Source of the DNA: Brachyhypopomus gauderio
Lineage: Eukaryota; Chordata; Actinopteri; Gymnotiformes; Hypopomidae
Assembly: GCF_052324685.1 (NCBI RefSeq)
Contig: NC_135218.1
Location: 21,782,527 to 21,846,526 of the forward strand
Length of the DNA stretch: 64,000 nucleotides
Reading direction: 5' to 3'
Made by a program: the position numbers and the translations under genes. The notes under the pieces are model-generated. The model saw nothing but the letters and a program-made list of their open reading frames with translations, made no database searches and had not been told where the DNA came from. This document shows positions 49,850 through 60,717 of the stretch, piece by piece. Positions within the stretch are counted from its first letter, which is position 1, and each line of letters begins with the position of its first letter.

Positions 49850-50733
49850 CTATTCGTCTGCATCAGTAAACTGGTCCACCACGACCTTGTGCACATGGTG
49901 GACCCAGTTCACAGGAGGAACGTGGTGGCTTGCTGGGCTGTAGTGATGCTGGCTTGGGTGGGGGGCACTGGGTACACTGTACAGGGGACGAGCAGCCACT
50001 GCCTCATTCAACTCATCCTCAGAATCTACAGAAAGGAAGCCAGAGGAGGCAATTAGTATTTGAATGCCAACGGCTCTTAAAGACTACAGTCATTTCTAAA
50101 GATGTACATGATGGTATAACCAAGGTTTAATCATATGGAAGAATTAGCCAGTTTTACAATTGGAAAATCAAGTAGTGACTATCCAGCTATAAACACTATA
50201 AAGTCCACCTTGCCACGTAACTTTCCAAAATGTATAAGCAGCCACCTTTAGTGGAAAAAGGATTTCTATTATTAGCCTTATTGTTATCAGGAACATCTCA
50301 AAGATCCCTTTTCTGAGATCATATTTCAGCTTCAACAGCTCAAATGATCAGTGAGACTGTTTACTACTATACGCACGCACCATAACGTTCATCATGACCA
50401 CTGAAAACCAAGAAAAATAAATAATGCTACAGTAAATACTACAAAACAAAATGCAAAAAAAATCGGGTTACCATAAGTCTGGCTCGACAGCTTTTCTTTC
50501 TGCGTCCTGCGAGACAACTCCTCGATCTCCTTTTCCCAGTCCTCGTTGTCCCGGGGGTCCCGAGGCCCCGCTGTGACGGCTACCGGAGGGACTTGTGGCT
50601 TCCAACGCTTGTTGCGGCGCCTAAACTTGTTTCTCCTGCGCTGGGTGTTCACTGTCTCAGATTGGCCATTGGTAATAGTGGTTGAAAGAGACCATTTCAA
50701 CCCTCTCCCAGACTTGGACAAGACTTGGGGCAT
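49850..50733 (-). CDS. coprs: COPRS-like protein (coordinator of PRMT5), two coding exons, 145 aa
   Basis: In mammals COPRS is a nuclear, histone-binding adaptor that recruits the arginine methyltransferase PRMT5. Coding exons: 50472-50733 and 49850-50025, joined in phase 1 (TAT G / AT TCT), total 438 nt. The start MPQVLSKSGRG is the first ATG in the exon that follows a good acceptor at 50754. Similarity to human COPRS is in short blocks: NEDWEKEIEEL (human NEDWDSELKAD), YDSEDELNEAV, and a C-terminal SHHVPPVNWVHHVHKVVVDQFTDADE-like block that parallels WHHPPPLIPYY and QFDDAED. Position next to utp6 and rab11fip4 supports the call. Unlike human COPRS (184 aa) the N-terminal part is very basic (RRRNKFRRRNKRWK, about residues 32-45), which could be a nuclear or nucleic-acid-binding signal. 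Orientation is opposite to that expected from human. Confidence 0.7.
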
Positions 50734-51328
50734 TGTTCTAATCTTCAATTTACCTGCTACAGCACACACAACATGGTTTTAATGTAATTATTTAAATTTT
50801 TGATTCAAATACCATCCTCAATAATGTGTTGCCTATTTAGTTTTATTATTTTACAATTTTTTGAAGATCTGCACAAATCGAAACGAAAAACTAAAAGTTT
50901 AGACGCACGAGTAAGAAACTACGCTAGCTAAACTAGGTTAAGGTTAGCCAAGATAACTAGTGAACCACACGAGTGAATTTTCAGTAAGGATTTTCTACAG
51001 ATTTGGCATTACTGTGTCGCTAGAAATGAAGAGAAATTAGTTATTTGACAGCTAGGTCAGCTGTAGTTTAGCTAGGGTTAGATCTACAACACCCTGACGG
51101 TAAACCAGCCTTAATTAGGCCGGCAACTGTCAAGCTAGTTAGCAGGCTAGAGAAAACCCATCTAAATTCCTCCTAATCTAGGCCATCACTGACCCTTTAT
51201 ACACTTTAAACGTAAAACCCGTTATTCTCTATTCGTTAGATAACTAGTTGTAGCTGTCGAATAAAATCGAAGTTGCAACGAAATGGCCAGGAAACTAATA
51301 TGAACCGATTTAAAATAACCATTCCCAC

Positions 51329-51400
51329 CTGCTAAAAAAAAGCCACTTCCGATCCGGTTTTTCGGAGTGCTCCAAGTTAACGCCAGTGGACACACACCTT
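51329..51400 (-). promoter_or_regulatory. Probable 5' untranslated exon and promoter of coprs
   Basis: On the minus strand a donor CAG/GTGGGAATGG at 51329/51328 would join the acceptor at 50754, giving a 20-nt leader in exon 2 before the ATG. The segment contains GATCGGAAGTGGC, an ETS-factor-like site common in housekeeping promoters. Upper boundary approximate. Confidence 0.45.
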
Positions 51401-52739
51401 TGAGACTTTTTAAAAGTGTAATTTTTTATTCATAAAATGTATCAGCGGCTGTGGAGCTTTCTAATTGATGTACTTTGAAACTCTTTACACATTGTATCGC
51501 CAATGTGCTTACTTCATATATTGTAATCTTATGACTTAGACGTGAGGAAATAGTTTTCCGACTATTTTTATTTCAGCTCTTGTGGTAATAGCCACGTTTA
51601 CACCAGGTCACCGGATCCACTTTTCTAACTTAACGCCAACTTGCTGATTATAAAAGTCATGCTACCCCGTTTTCTAATAAAGAGTGGGATTGTTGTTGCA
51701 ACGACAAAGTATCTAGGGTGGATCTCATAACTTTAAATGTGCCATAAAATGGAGACCTGTATTTACCTTCACATAAGGCTGAGACTGGTACACGGAACTG
51801 ACACCGCGAAACTCAAACTGGTTCATTCACTCAAATTTAATGAACCATTGACATAATGTAATGAACCAATGACAAATTCTACAAATCCCCGCGTTACGTA
51901 GGTTAGTCTCGGATAAATTAGTATTTAGTCCTCTAAAATGTGCAGATATCGCACGTAGTTCGCCAGGAAATATTGATCATAACCACCGTGACGTGGAGCT
52001 AGCAACAACACAGCCATGCTAGCTATGTGATTGAAACTTCATAATCGTACATTGAGTGTTTCACAATGCCAACAACTTTAGCCAATTTACTTTGTGTTGA
52101 TGTCGAGATAGAAAGCAAATCTATAGCTAGTAGCCTATATTTAACATTAACTACCAGCAAGCCACAAGTAACTAGCTAGGTATAGGCCTATGGCTAACTA
52201 AATATGGCAGCCCATCTTGCTCATTTTTTCCCTGCCTGTGTCCAGTTCAAAGAAATAATAATTGTTTTATTTATATCTAATCAATAAAACATAACTCAAG
52301 CTACTTCAGTTCCTTAGAGATATCCATCACAGGCCTATAGCAAGTGAGCTAGCTAACTAACTCACTGGTAGTTGAAAAAGTTGAATACTGGACAGGGTTC
52401 CAAGCACTCCATTGCTTTGCTCTGTTCCGCACTCATTTCAACACTCACGTCTGCATCAAATGGGAAACCAGAAGAGGAGTTATACTGAGAAAAAACCAGT
52501 CTAATCTGAACCCAAGCAGAGAGAGGTTGATGGACTCTATTGGCTGTTCAGACTCAAGGTTGCTCAGACTCAAATAATGTACTTGGTACCAGAGAATCTT
52601 GAGCCAAAGGTCAATTATTGACCATCTCAGCTGAAACAATATATATTGAACACTTGAATGAAGAATGATGCTGAGATGCCAACTGATCACCATCTGGTGG
52701 GGAGTTGGATCAGGTGAAAGGGGAAAGTGACAGACAGAC
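51401..52739. other. Intergenic upstream of coprs, no gene seen
   Basis: AT-rich with no recognisable exon. It may include proximal regulatory sequence of coprs at its left end. Confidence 0.4.
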
Positions 52740-53490
52740 CTGGTAGACCTAAATGTGTTGTGAGTCTGTCCAGAATAATTTCAGGTCCTACGTCATAGAG
52801 AGCGTCTTGTGAGAGTGGCCCCTGTCCAAGACAAGACCTAAGGATACAAATGTGGCCGAGCTGTTCCTGAATGTCACAGAGAAAGGACATATGGCTAAGG
52901 AAGATTTCATTTTAGTTACCGATAATGTATCCAACATGACTGTTGCTGCCGAACTCAATAAATTGCTTCCTGTGGCATGCTATACCCACACACTAAACCT
53001 GGCCGCTCAATGAGGGCTCAATATGCCCACTCTGTAAAAGCTGCTAGGGATGGTAAGACATTTTAATACCTTTTTCGCTGCAGGTGCACTACAGAACACC
53101 ATTTCAGCAGACATCTGAAGCAGACATTTCAAATGCAGAGGTTATTGTGAAGGCCCTAAAGCCAATGAAATATGCAATTTCTCTTTTGTTAGAGGTGAGC
53201 AGCCCAACCATCGGTTTGATTGCTCCTTTGCGTGCTCAACTCATCCAATTACACTTGAGTGCAGTACTGGAGAGTCATCAATGGTCCAGGAGATAAAGCA
53301 AGCCATCAATTGGGACCGCAGCGAGAGAACCATTACAAAGCAAGAGAGAAACACTCCTTTGACAGCACTCTTTTGTGCTCTGGACTCCACCAATCCAGTC
53401 GGATATAGTGTCCAAATAAAGGCCATCAAGCCCATTATTACTAAGGGTTTAATGATGCACTCAATGCTCATGATTCGAAAGCCCTGAACC
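52740..53490 (+). mobile_element. Relic of a hAT (ZBED-type) transposase
   Basis: With frameshifts and stops, the plus strand shows family blocks in the right order: VTDNVSNMTVAAELNKLL (about 52914-52967), CYTHTLNLAA (52980-53009), KLLGMVRHFN (about 53038-53068), SEADISNAEVIVKALKPMKY (about 53113-53172) and SPTIGLIAPLRAQL (about 53201-53242). These match the RNase H-like catalytic region of ZBED/hAT-Ac transposases. Both termini are missing or unrecognised. It is a pseudogene fragment. Confidence 0.8.
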
Positions 53491-54489
53491 TAGATTGACA
53501 ATATTGTTTCATGACTCGTTTCAAACATCATTAAGAAATCGAAAGTAATTTCAAGACTAGAAAAAATGCAAAAATCACAGACCATCATTTTTTGTCTCCT
53601 ACAAGAACTTAGAACTTTACAGTTGCAACATGTGCTGTAAACAAAATGTAGCTTCACCATTAATGAAATAACCAAGCGAAAGCATTCCATTTTCATTTCT
53701 GAGAAACAAAATACTGCACAAATATTAAAAAGGAATATGTATTCCCCTGTCATTAAAAGAAAAATGCACCCTTTTAATACCCTTTTACATTTGGCAGCAC
53801 AGATCCATGGGATTATAATGAAAATGTATATAACTAGCTAACACTAAAGTTAATGAATGAATGTTTCATTCATGAAATATCACAAGGACCCAGTACCACA
53901 GCATTTGTCTGACCCAGACAAAACAGCCCGAAATGTTATCGTGAAGTAATGCCAAGTAAAATTTTCTAGAAAACTGCAATGTATTAAATCAGCTGTTAGT
54001 GTTGGCTAGTGTGAAAAGCCAATGAAAAGTTCTAATTACTTTTTAAATACTTAAATTTCCCCCGATTCCAATTTTGCAATGAACAGTTAGTACTGATTCC
54101 TCTTTTAGGAAAAGTTTCATTCCCAGCCCAACATGTACTGACCCAGGTTAGAGAAGCAGTCAGACACAAAGTCGTTAGCATACACATAAGGTTTTCACAG
54201 ATCGTAGCTGGATTGTTTCCATTAAAAATAAACTTTATCCATTCAGGTCTTCTGCCTTCTGAGGCTGGGGCCTGATAGTATTTTGTGCTTTGCTGCCAAC
54301 AAGAGAGCAATTCCTGTACTTAAAAAAAAAAAGCATCAACATAAAGCTAACGGGTCTACTGTTTGTGAGAAAAACATGGCTCATCTTCACAAAGTTCTCA
54401 GGCTCTGGGTGGAGTTAATCAGATGGGGGTGATATAATTGATTCCCGTAGTGACACAGATAGGTCCACTGGCAACAACTGCGGTTACTG
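53491..54489. other. Intergenic between two transposon relics
   Basis: AT-rich. No recognisable exon or repeat family. Confidence 0.35.
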
Positions 54490-55510
54490 TTCTATGACTG
54501 CTTTCCACAGGAATGTGAAGTGCGTCTTTGGGAATTTGTGCTCATTCAGTCAAAAGAACATTTGAGAAGTCAGGCACTGATGTTGGACAAGAAGGGCTCA
54601 ATTGCAATAGACATTACAGTTCATTATAGTGAGACCCTTTGGAGGTCCTCCACACTAAGCTCATCAAACCGTGTGTTTACGGACCTCGCTTTGAGCACAG
54701 GGGCACAGTAATGCTGAAACAGGAAAGACCATTCCCCAAAGTGTTGCAAAAACATTGTAAGCATATTATTGTCTAAGGGTATTTGTGTTGCAAGTGGTCT
54801 CAGACTGCTGACTCTTGGTCTCCTTTACATATATTTTAACACACCAAATGACCTTTCATGTCTCAGAATGGCCCCCAAAATGAGCCAACTCAGACTATCT
54901 TCTGAGGTGGTCTCAGTACAGTTCTTTTGTGGTTCATAATGATGTCTACTTGATTTGTGCATTGTAAAAACAGTGAAAAACTGTTTAGTTTACCATTTTT
55001 ATCTATGGGAAATCTTGGTTTTCCAAAGTGATATGTTTCATGGCTAAGATCAAACAAAAAAAAACAGATCATTTGACATTCACATATACAAAAGAAACCA
55101 TAATCCAGCAGTCTGAGATCACTTGAAACACTGAAACAATGGTATGGCATTCTTCTGGTGTCGACCAAAACCAGATTCACCAGGCCACCAAGTAATGAAA
55201 CATCACGAGATCACGCCACGTTTTTATTTCTCCAGAGTCCAGTGACGGTGTTCTTCACCCCAGCTGATTGTTGACACTGTACAGTTATGACAGACTTGTG
55301 TGCAGCAGCTCAGGCACGGAAGCCCAGTTATAAAGCTCCTGATGCCCAGAGGCAGTTTGGAAATCTGTAGTGAATGCAACAGAAGATTGGTGCTTTTTAT
55401 ATCTGTGTACCTCAGTACTCAGTGGCCCTGCCCAATGAACTTGTGTAGTCCACTGCTTTGTGTCTTGTGGCAAAGGTGGCATCTATTGACAAAAAGCTTT
55501 ATTTATAGTC
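54490..55510 (-). mobile_element. Relic of a Tc1-like transposon
   Basis: On the minus strand, fragments appear in transposase order: an upstream block SGHQELYNWASVPELLHTSL near 55286-55350, a degraded SGFGRHQKNA-like block near 55140-55175 (family W.WR.PGE), then FLFQHYCAPVLKARS near 54690-54735 (family FQ.D.APVHKAR). Stops and indels interrupt it. A widespread fish Tc1 family carries the same blocks. Ends approximate. Confidence 0.65.
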
Positions 55511-55544
55511 ACTAAGCTCAATATGAGGTGATCTACTGTGCTTG

Positions 55545-55605
55545 GTTTACATTTACATTTACGGCATTTAGCAGACGCTCTTATCCAGAGCGACTAGGGT
55601 TTATA
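55545..55605. repeat. Common teleost repeat (SINE-like conserved segment)
   Basis: Contains TTTACGGCATTTAGCAGACG followed by CTCTTATCCAGAGCGACT. This is a highly repeated phrase in many fish genomes, usually described as the conserved part of SINE or other retroposon-derived repeats. Only this segment is clear. Confidence 0.7.
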
Positions 55606-57981
55606 CACCCAATATATAAATGTGTGGCTGAAATACCTCAACTCGATTAGTAGGGCTGTCCACATAGACAATACTTCAACTTGGTTATTGAGGTCATTGG
55701 ACACAGTGCTACTATAGGGTAATGTAATGTAACTGTTTGACATTTACCAGAAAGTACAAGTCAGTAGTGCATGTGTTTATCTTGTAATACTAAGAGAAGA
55801 ATACAAAGTAATAAAAAAAAAAGTATTTATCAGAATTTATTTCAAAGGTTTAAGCCACAGATCTGTCCAGTTATTGGAAGCTCACCTCTAAATGCCAGAG
55901 CTGACTTCTTTATGACTTCTTTAGGCATACTCAGTAAACTGCAGCTGTTTAATAAACTGAAAAAGTACCAAAGAGAAACATTTAACAATACTCTAAATAA
56001 ATTAACAAGGCTCATCTCAGAGCAATTTTTAGGTCTATAGCATTTAAAACGATGCTGCATATTAAGTCCATTACAACATCTATACAAACATACAAATATC
56101 TGAAAAACACCCCTTGTCAAAGTTGGAAACAAACAAAAAAATATATCATCAAAGGACTTTTGATGAATTGGGTAGTGGTTAAACTAGACTCCATCATCAG
56201 AGACATCATCAGCCCTAACAGCCTGAACTACTTTAGCTTCAGCAGTGTGTGTGTCATATTGTGGATCTGCGGACACTTGGACCTGGAGCTGCTGCTGTAT
56301 CTCAGCCAGGTTTTCAGTCAGTCTGGGGGTTTTAGTAATGACTGGGTGCCATTCACCGTTTCACACTTAGCTGGGGGCACATCTGAAAATAGTTGGAATT
56401 GATATTTCTACCCCATTTTAAATCCACATAACTGGGTTATTTCCTTCACAATGCTTAACAAGATCTTATTTTTCATTTAGCCCACTGTACGTCATGTTTT
56501 GAGTAATGATCAGGTCAGGTAAAGCAGGTGCGCGTAATGAAACATTCATTGGTGAGAAATGTTAAACGTTAACATTGACTGCTGTCAAGAGTACCCACTG
56601 GCTTCATTGTGAAGCGCAGCACTGATGCGAAGCAGCCATTCCAGACTGAAGCATACCGCCGTGAACCGTATTGGCATCCAGGCCATGGTCGCGTGGCTTC
56701 CGTCACTACGATAATACAGCAGTGAAGCGCTTGGGTTCCATCTACCCTACATGATGGGTACTGCAGGAACCTACCCTACATGAACACACAGACTTATGCA
56801 CTACCAGGCAACAAGGGTTAAAGCAAAAGTGTTGAGTGGCACAAAGCATCAAAAAATATGACTGCTTCTGTACAATATTTGCAGTTCTTCAGAGATTGCA
56901 CTGAAATGCATGTGATTTTAAAAGGCGTGAGACAGCTAGACATCTCCACCAGTGTGCAGCTAAACATTCAGTAGGTCTATCAGTGGGAAATGCAAAGGCA
57001 CAAAGAACTGACAAGTTAAAACAAAACCTCCATGGTGCAAAGTGAAGGTAACAATACGGCTTGAATGTGAATGTGAACAACTTTACCTACATCGGTTAAC
57101 AAGTCACCCGTCAGTGTATGTCTGTGGATAGATTCTTAAATCACATGTGGTATCATGACAGCTTTCACCTACATTAGCCAGCTAGTATGTTACAAATTAA
57201 GGCTAATTATTTAACACCTGAAAAGGTTCATTTTTTAAACGAACTGCCTTATTACATCAATGCATTACTGGTTAATTTGTATGACTTTCATTAAGGATAA
57301 ACATCTGAAATAAATAAATGAAAACCCTGGTTATGATGAGGCAATTTGGAACACCAGCTTAGGAATTTTGTTTCTATTCAAGACCTTCAAGATGCTGACC
57401 TCAAAAACCGCCTTTGTAACAAAGACAGCTTAAGATTAGGCAGACTTTAGAAAATATAATAGACAAAATATAAAGACATGAAGTCAAGCATCATCTCCCA
57501 GATTCCCACATTTCACAATATGTGAGCAATATAACACTGCTCTTCAGAAGTCTGCATTGGACACTATTACCAACACCAGAGACTTTGACTTTTGAAATTG
57601 ATACAACACTTCACTTTCTTTTTCACACTTCCTCTCCATCCCTCTCTCTATTTTCAATTGGCTACACAGAGCCTCATTTTCACAGAAGAAAAGCGGCTTC
57701 TTCTGGCCTTACATACAATCAGACAGATACTCCCTCTAACCGACTTGCTTGTCACCAAAACAAACATATTAACACCAGGTAGCCACAAACACCATGATCA
57801 GCAGGTCTGAGCACTAATGGGGCTCCAGTGACGGGTGAGTATTTGGAAAAGAATCAAAAGGGTTTCTGTATGTGAAAGATCTTTCCCGTACGGCTCAATG
57901 TCGCGACCTGTTGTACACTTCATGAGGTTTGTGAGGACGTCTGAGCATCTGCGGTCATGTCCAGTGTTACATGTGCTCATC

Positions 57982-58048
<67 letters not shown>

Positions 58049-58336
58049 TCCCAGGCCCATAATGGCCGTATTCACTGAAGATTCCCATAACTGTACAGAG
58101 CAGCAACAAAGTAGTAATTTCAGAGTCTGGGAAAAGTGCACGAAGGATTCCAGTATGTCTCAAAGTCTTGCGCCAGGTGCGAGAGCAGAGGCTCTTGAAG
58201 CACACTTCATAACAGGAACTTGAAATCCTTTTGGAAGAATATGGTTGAGATCTGCCTGCCACTTCACCTCCAGCGCAGCAGGGGGAGCCATATGCCCAGC
58301 GTTACTTCAGCTTGAACACCCAGCTGAAATTTGCCT
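55606..58336. other. 3' flank of rab11fip4, no gene seen
   Basis: AT-rich intergenic DNA downstream of the rab11fip4 stop codon on the minus strand, including its 3' UTR. Contains a (GT)n run at 57985-58046. No exon recognised. Confidence 0.4.
57985..58046. repeat. (GT)n microsatellite, probably in the rab11fip4 3' UTR or flank
   Basis: A pure GT run of about 60 bp, 290 bp beyond the rab11fip4 stop on the minus strand. In the transcript it would read as a CA repeat. Confidence 0.95.
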
Positions 58337-60717
58337 TTAGATTTTGATTTCCAGGATGGAAGGGTTGTGATCCAGGATAGATAAAATTATTTTATCCATG
58401 TACTGCCGGAGGCGGGAATTTATTTCCTCTTGTTCCTTGAGGGCCTCCATTAACTGTGGGAACAGGAACAAGCATGTGACTTTGCTGAGGAGTGAAAGAA
58501 AAGAGAAAATTCCCTGCCTGTGTTAACCAGGCATGTGTTAGTGCCTCCTGGAATCAAGTTGACCAGTATGGTACATTTCAAGCAGTGAAATGCTGCAAAT
58601 TTTGCTCTGTCAATCATAGTTTGATGCAATTGTGGTTCTACAGCACCAGCTGTAAAGGTTCCTTCACTTTTATACCCAATCAAACCCCAGATCCCCCCCC
58701 CCCCCACCCCCCCCCCCCCCCACCCCCCCCCCCGAGACGTACCTGGTCGCGGGAAGCGTTGTCGATTTCAGAAGCGAGCGACTGTGCCTTCGTCTGCGTG
58801 GCGAACAGGTTCTTTGCCTCGTGCAGACTGAGGCTGAGGATCTGACCGTTGAGCTCCTCGTTCTGCTCACGCAACTTCTGGTTCTCCTGCGGGGGTGGGG
58901 AACACACAACGCTGAACCCACCACTGTTATGACATCAGTTCTGTTGTGCTCTTTTGAAGCCTAAAGCTACAATCAGTATAGCTTATTAGCAACTAGATGG
59001 CATGTGTATGAACAAATGATACAGTATTTAATGTATTAACACGTTAGGTGCATCATGTTGGAGGGGAAAAGGAAGGTCCACATGTAGATGAATAAATAAA
59101 AAACAAAAAACTGAGCTCAATCATGTATTCTATAAACCCAATATTTTCTTTAAGCTCAATAGATGCAATGCATACAATGCAAAAATAGAGATAAACAACC
59201 CGTGCAGGTTATAAAAGTAAAGAAACTTTGTCCCCTTAGAAGTATTGACTACAATTTTAACATGAATGAATTTGACTGGGCACTGGGGATGTGACCAGTA
59301 AACACGTGGCATGTCCTGTGGAATGAGTGGAGCAGTATGAGAAATGGCGTCTGGGTGCCGAGCGACAGACGTCCGGCTGCTTGGAGCTCCCAAGACCTAC
59401 ACAGGATCTACATGCTACTGAACGAAAATGAGGCTTTAGTAGGCGATGAAATCATAAGGCTCGGCACCGGCCACGCCCCCTGGAAGCACTGGGGGGGGTT
59501 GTTATTAGTTACTACCAAGCGGTTGTTGGGAGGATCGCGGTAATGAGACTTTACCGCTAGACTATGGCAGAGTCGCGTGCTAACACACACTCGCTGCTGG
59601 AGTTCGGGGGGGATGTCCTGTGAAACACAGCACTGCGCAATGCGCACATACACACACGCGCGCACACACACAAACATCCAAGGAAGACAGCAAGAACTAA
59701 AGAAAGGTTTCTCCCTTGGGGAAAGCGAGCATGCACTCTTTTTTTTTTTTTTTTTACCTAGCGATCTTACCAAGCGTGTTTTCCAAACACAACTGGCTAA
59801 GATTGGTTGGAGTCAAACAAAACATCAGACCACAAATCCACATGACTACATCGTTTATCGGTGTGCAAACACCTTTTCCAGAAGCTGAAAATAGTGACTT
59901 AAATGAATAAGAAAATCAGGTTGGACCCGTCTTGGAATTTTCACTTTTGTGGCTACCTCTATGGCTATTCTCGTCTGTATTTTACCTGTCTCGTGTCTAC
60001 CTGTCTCGTGTCTACCTGTCTCGTGTCTACCTGTCTCGTGTCTACCTGTCTCGTGTGTCCGATTGTGGTGTCCGCTGCAGGCCTGTGCCTCACCTGCTTA
60101 AGTCTCTTGACCTCTTGCTCAAGTTCAGTCTCGCGTGTCCGCGTGCTGAACTCTGATACACTGCTGGACGAGTTTCGGCTCCGCCCCGTACGCTCCGCCT
60201 CCAGTTTAAAGACCTGCAGGTGCTCCAGCTCCCTGCGCAGGTCCTCAATCAGCTGTGAAACAGAGACATGAGACATAAGGACACAGCTCACAGACACTCA
60301 CCTGACATCAGATCAGCTGAAGAGAGGTTCTGTGATTACACCCAATGACATACATACTCTCAGGTCGGTACTCAAAATCTTAAAAGATAATATCCATTTT
60401 CACCACCCAAAAATCTGTCGATCTCAACGTGCCGGGTATTGAGTGTTTTTGCTGGCTTGGTTCAAGTGTGCTGGGAGCTGATTGAGTGGACCGTCTTAGA
60501 GCCCCTGAGAACCGAGCTGGAAAACCCTGGCCATGTTGGTGTAGTGGCAGGAATCCCATGCTAGATGGCGCCGTCTCACCTCCTGCATGGCTTCCCTCTC
60601 TCTCTGGTAGTCGCTGCGATTCTGCCTCAGCTTGTCCATCATCTTCCTGTACAGGTCCATCTCTTCCTTCAGACGCAGACTGGTGTCCTCCAGCTTATCG
60701 GTCATCCGCTGCTTCTC
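58337..60717 (-). CDS. rab11fip4: RAB11FIP4, C-terminal four coding exons (gene continues past the right edge)
   Basis: Class II Rab11-family interacting protein, an effector of Rab11 on recycling endosomes that also binds ARF GTPases. Exons in transcript order: 60580-60717, 60094-60252, 58743-58886, 58337-58453. All are phase 0, giving the last 185 residues. The sequence is a long coiled coil (KQRMTDKLEDTSLRLKEEMD, LIEDLRRELEHLQ) ending in the Rab11-binding FIP-RBD with EEINSRLRQYMDKIILSILD and NPSILEIKI. The segment QILSLSLHEAKNLFATQTKA matches FIP4 and differs from FIP3. The N-terminal EF-hand region lies outside the window. Intron sequences next to exons are unusual: a G-rich tract starts about 9 nt after the donor at 58742, and a 15-bp minisatellite full of donor-like sites follows the donor at 60093. 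Confidence 0.95.
58693..58733. repeat. Poly-C/poly-G tract beside a rab11fip4 splice donor
   Basis: On the plus strand, three long C runs are separated by single A residues. On the transcribed RNA these read as G-runs of at least nine. The tract starts about nine nucleotides inside the intron after the donor GTACGTCTC. It can in principle form an RNA G-quadruplex. Confidence 0.9.
59984..60058. repeat. 15-bp minisatellite, five copies, in a rab11fip4 intron
   Basis: Five identical 15-bp units (ACCTGTCTCGTGTCT) at 59984, 59999, 60014, 60029 and 60044. On the minus strand each contains ACGAGACAG followed by GT, so each is a CAG/GT donor-like site. The array begins 35 bp after the authentic exon end at 60094. 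Confidence 0.95.

Noticed and set aside
57798-58262. 154-residue minus-strand frame next to rab11fip4
   Set aside because: Spans the GT microsatellite and gives a poly-Thr/His stretch; it lies 3' of the authentic rab11fip4 stop.
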